Shown here: piece after piece, positions 38,817 to 40,523 of the stretch | How positions within the stretch are numbered: the first letter of the stretch is position 1 | How the letters are laid out: the number at the start of each line of letters is the position of its first letter | Assembly (NCBI GenBank): GCA_910586605.1 | Contig: CAJUJR010000018.1 | Coordinates: 1 to 40,523, forward strand | Source: an uncultured Lachnospiraceae bacterium | Lineage (GTDB): Bacteria; Bacillota; Clostridia; Lachnospirales; Lachnospiraceae | Reading direction: 5' to 3' | Length of the DNA: 40,523 nt | Notes under the pieces: generated by a model | The model's database searches: none | What the model saw: only the letters and a program-made list of their open reading frames with translations | Told to the model about the DNA's origin: nothing | Translations under genes and position numbers: made by a program

Positions 38817-40206
38817 ACAGATGGCAGTTTCCTACAGTCCGTGGGAACGGCAGGACATCGCGGATATTGGTAATGCCGGTCAGGTACATAACGCAGCGCT
38901 CAAAGCCAAGCCCAAAGCCGGCATGGCGTGCCGTCCCATATTTTCTTAAATCAGTATAAAAGGAATAATCTTCAGGTTTCATATTATTTTCTTCTATCCG
39001 TTGCAATAAAATATCGTAATCATCTTCACGCTGGCTTCCGCCGATAATTTCACCAATCCCTGGCACAAGGCAGTCCATAGCGGCAACTGTTTTTTTATCC
39101 TGGTTCAGTTTCATGTAAAATGCCTTGATTTCTTTTGGATAATCTGTTACAAAGACTGGTTTATTAAAGATTTGCTCCGTTAAATAGCGTTCATGTTCTG
39201 TCTGTAGGTCGCATCCCCATTCTGCTTTATATTGGAACATATCATTATGCGGTTTTAGAAGTTCAATTGCTTCTGTATAGGTAATATGCCCAAATTCAGA
39301 TTTCAGGACGTGGTTCAGCCGTTCCAAAAGCCCTTTGTCTACAAATTGGTTAAAAAACTGAAGTTCTTCCGGGGCATTTTCCATCACATAAGAAATAATG
39401 TATTTCAGCATATCTTCTGCTAAATCCATATCATCTTGTAAGTCAGCAAAAGCTATTTCTGGCTCAATCATCCAGAACTCTGCGGCATGCCTTGCAGTAT
39501 TGGAATTTTCTGCGCGGAAGGTTGGACCAAAGGTATAGATATTTTGGAATGCCATTGCATAAGCTTCCCCGTTGAGCTGTCCACTGACAGTAAGGCTGAC
39601 TGGCTTTCCAAAAAAGTCCTTTGAATAGTCAACTGCCCCATTTTCTGTTTTGGCCGGATTTTCTATATCCATTGTAGTGATTTGGAACATTTCCCCGGCG
39701 CCTTCACAGTCGCTGCCTGTAATAATAGGCGTGTGTACATAAACAAAATCCCGCTCTTGGAAGAATTTATGGATTGCATAGGCAATCAGGGAACGGACAC
39801 GGAAAACTGCCTGGAAGGTGTTAGTCCGGGGACGGAGATGTGGAATTGTCCGAAGGTATTCCAAAGTATGCCGTTTCTTTTGCAAAGGGTAATCAGGCAT
39901 AGATTCTCCTTCAATACAGATAGATTCTGCCTGTATTTCAAAAGGCTGCTTGGCCTGTGGGGTTGCAACCAGCGTCCCAGTGACTGTTAGCGCCGCACTG
40001 ATATTTAACTTGCAGATATCTTGGAAGTTTGGCAGTGTATTGTCAAAAACAACCTGTAGTGGTGAAAAAAAAGTACCATCATGCAGGGATATAAATCCAA
40101 AGGTTTTTGAGTCACGGATGCTTCTTACCCAGCCACAGACAGTGATTTTTTTGTTGAAATAGCTGTCTGCCTGCCGGTGAAGTGATTTAATATGCGTAAT
40201 TTCCAT
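38815..40206 (-). CDS. asnS: Asparagine-tRNA ligase
   Basis: Class IIb synthetase that charges tRNA-Asn. The N-terminal OB-fold anticodon-binding domain has VCGWVRSIRDSKTFGFISL. Catalytic motif 2 is FGPTFRAENSNTARHAAEFW with WMIEPEIAF after it, and motif 3 is GFGLGFERCVMYLTG followed by IRDVLPFPR. It has 463 residues and lacks the bacterial-type aspartyl insertion, so AsnRS is the right call. GGAGGAATT sits ahead of ATG 40206. The leader is unusual: a 158-bp palindrome lies between the predicted promoter (40405-40433) and the start. No T-box is seen. Confidence 0.97.
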   Translation of the reverse strand: MEITHIKSLHRQADSYFNKKITVCGWVRSIRDSKTFGFISLHDGTFFSPLQVVFDNTLPNFQDICKLNISAALTVTGTLVATPQAKQPFEIQAESICIEGESMPDYPLQKKRHTLEYLRTIPHLRPRTNTFQAVFRVRSLIAYAIHKFFQERDFVYVHTPIITGSDCEGAGEMFQITTMDIENPAKTENGAVDYSKDFFGKPVSLTVSGQLNGEAYAMAFQNIYTFGPTFRAENSNTARHAAEFWMIEPEIAFADLQDDMDLAEDMLKYIISYVMENAPEELQFFNQFVDKGLLERLNHVLKSEFGHITYTEAIELLKPHNDMFQYKAEWGCDLQTEHERYLTEQIFNKPVFVTDYPKEIKAFYMKLNQDKKTVAAMDCLVPGIGEIIGGSQREDDYDILLQRIEENNMKPEDYSFYTDLRKYGTARHAGFGLGFERCVMYLTGITNIRDVLPFPRTVGNCHL

Positions 40207-40239
40207 AAGAATTCCTCCATTTTTTTAGTTTTCGTATTT

Positions 40240-40397
40240 AGGAACTGTAAATAAATTATTTTATTATTTTGCTTGTCTATTTCTTCGATTGCACATGTCA
40301 AAAATCCTCACCGTAGCCCGCTACGCCTACGTTTTTTGACATGCACCCTCAAAGAAATATCCAGCGCAAACTGACAATTAATTTATTTACAGTTCCT
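40240..40397. repeat. 158-bp palindromic repeat element in the asnS leader
   Basis: AGGAACTGTAAATAAATTA (40240-40258) is the exact inverse of 40379-40397. Inside, TATTTCTT pairs with AAGAAATA, GCACATGTCAAAAA pairs with TTTTTTGACATGCA with one mismatch, and the centre is CGTAG-CCCG-CTACG. The whole can fold into one long stem. It resembles the element at 5770-5932 in length, nested arms and its GTAGC..GCTAC centre, although the termini differ. It carries no coding sequence. Confidence 0.8.
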
Positions 40398-40404
40398 TAT
40401 CAAT

Positions 40405-40433
40405 AGTATTTCCTATTTTTGTTTATTCGTCAA
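40405..40433 (-). promoter_or_regulatory. Putative asnS promoter
   Basis: On the minus strand TTGACG (40433-40428) and AATACT (40410-40405) are 17 bp apart. If used, the transcript would begin next to the palindrome and carry all of it in a roughly 190-nt leader. Confidence 0.45.
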
Positions 40434-40472
40434 GGGAAAATATGAAAATTGCGGGACAAATGCAAGAATGTT

Positions 40473-40523
40473 GTTACTATTCACAGCCAATCGTAGCCGG
40501 ACTTAAGGAAATAAAAAATATCT
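40473..40523 (-). repeat. Right copy of 51-bp terminal inverted repeat
   Basis: Exact reverse complement of positions 3-53, reaching the last base of the window. The remaining part of the 317-bp gap behind asnS holds the palindrome, the putative promoter and this repeat, and no gene. Confidence 0.85.

Noticed and set aside
40207..40400. T-box leader for asnS
   Set aside because: No T-box consensus, specifier loop or terminator/antiterminator pair is visible on the minus strand; only the palindrome is there.
3..40523. The whole window as a 40-kb transposon or plasmid bounded by inverted repeats
   Set aside because: It carries single-copy core genes (infB, nusA, alaS, asnS) and no transposase, integrase or replication gene, so an assembly break at a dispersed repeat explains the ends better.

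Overview
The window looks like a complete contig from a low-to-mid-GC Gram-positive anaerobe of the Clostridia, most likely family Lachnospiraceae. The evidence is the intact rimP-nusA-ylxR-ylxQ-infB-rbfA-nrnA-truB-ribF order, the strong AGGAGG-type ribosome binding sites, frequent TTG starts, lipoprotein signal peptides, and large palindromic intergenic repeats. No rRNA, tRNA, CRISPR array, transposase or phage module is visible. The two ends of the window are the same 51 bp in opposite orientation, which suggests that the assembly stopped at a dispersed repeat.

Layout. Positions 1-506 are gene-free, with two terminator-like hairpins. Positions 507-5788 hold a peptide/nickel-type ABC importer: lipoprotein binding protein, two ATPases, two permeases. 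The first permease is split by a frameshift at a run of seven G. The second permease ends inside a 163-bp palindromic repeat. Next come a two-TM protein of unknown function (6044-6691), a MacB/LolCDE-like ATPase plus FtsX-type permease (6804-10042), and a signal-peptide-less amidase with a SPOR domain (10146-10913). Positions 11127-19744 hold the translation/RNA-maturation operon with its own promoter and leader hairpin, followed by alaS (19822-22476) and a Sel1-repeat protein (22590-23819).

Positions 23874-29850 form a signalling cluster behind a consensus sigma-A promoter: a hybrid histidine kinase, a solute-binding lipoprotein with no permease, an OmpR-type regulator, a second small histidine kinase, and a BFD-like [2Fe-2S] protein. 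A convergent AraC-type regulator (29905-30674, apparently frameshifted at its first codons) closes this block. Divergent from it is a small membrane protein whose stop overlaps the start of a secreted GH5 endoglucanase-like enzyme (31026-33794). After a third palindromic repeat comes a membrane-anchored, degenerate family-5 binding protein (34083-35600).

The last part holds sugar-nucleotide genes, rfbB and rfbA on the minus strand and galE on the plus strand, and then asnS on the minus strand. A 158-bp palindrome lies between the asnS promoter and its start codon. The rfbAB genes make dTDP-4-keto-6-deoxyglucose; the rfbC and rfbD steps are not in the window.

The observations most worth following up are the two homopolymer frameshifts (G7 in the permease, A6 at the start of the AraC gene), the permease-less binding protein inside a two-kinase cluster, and the family of roughly 160-bp palindromes placed at a gene end and in an aminoacyl-tRNA synthetase leader.
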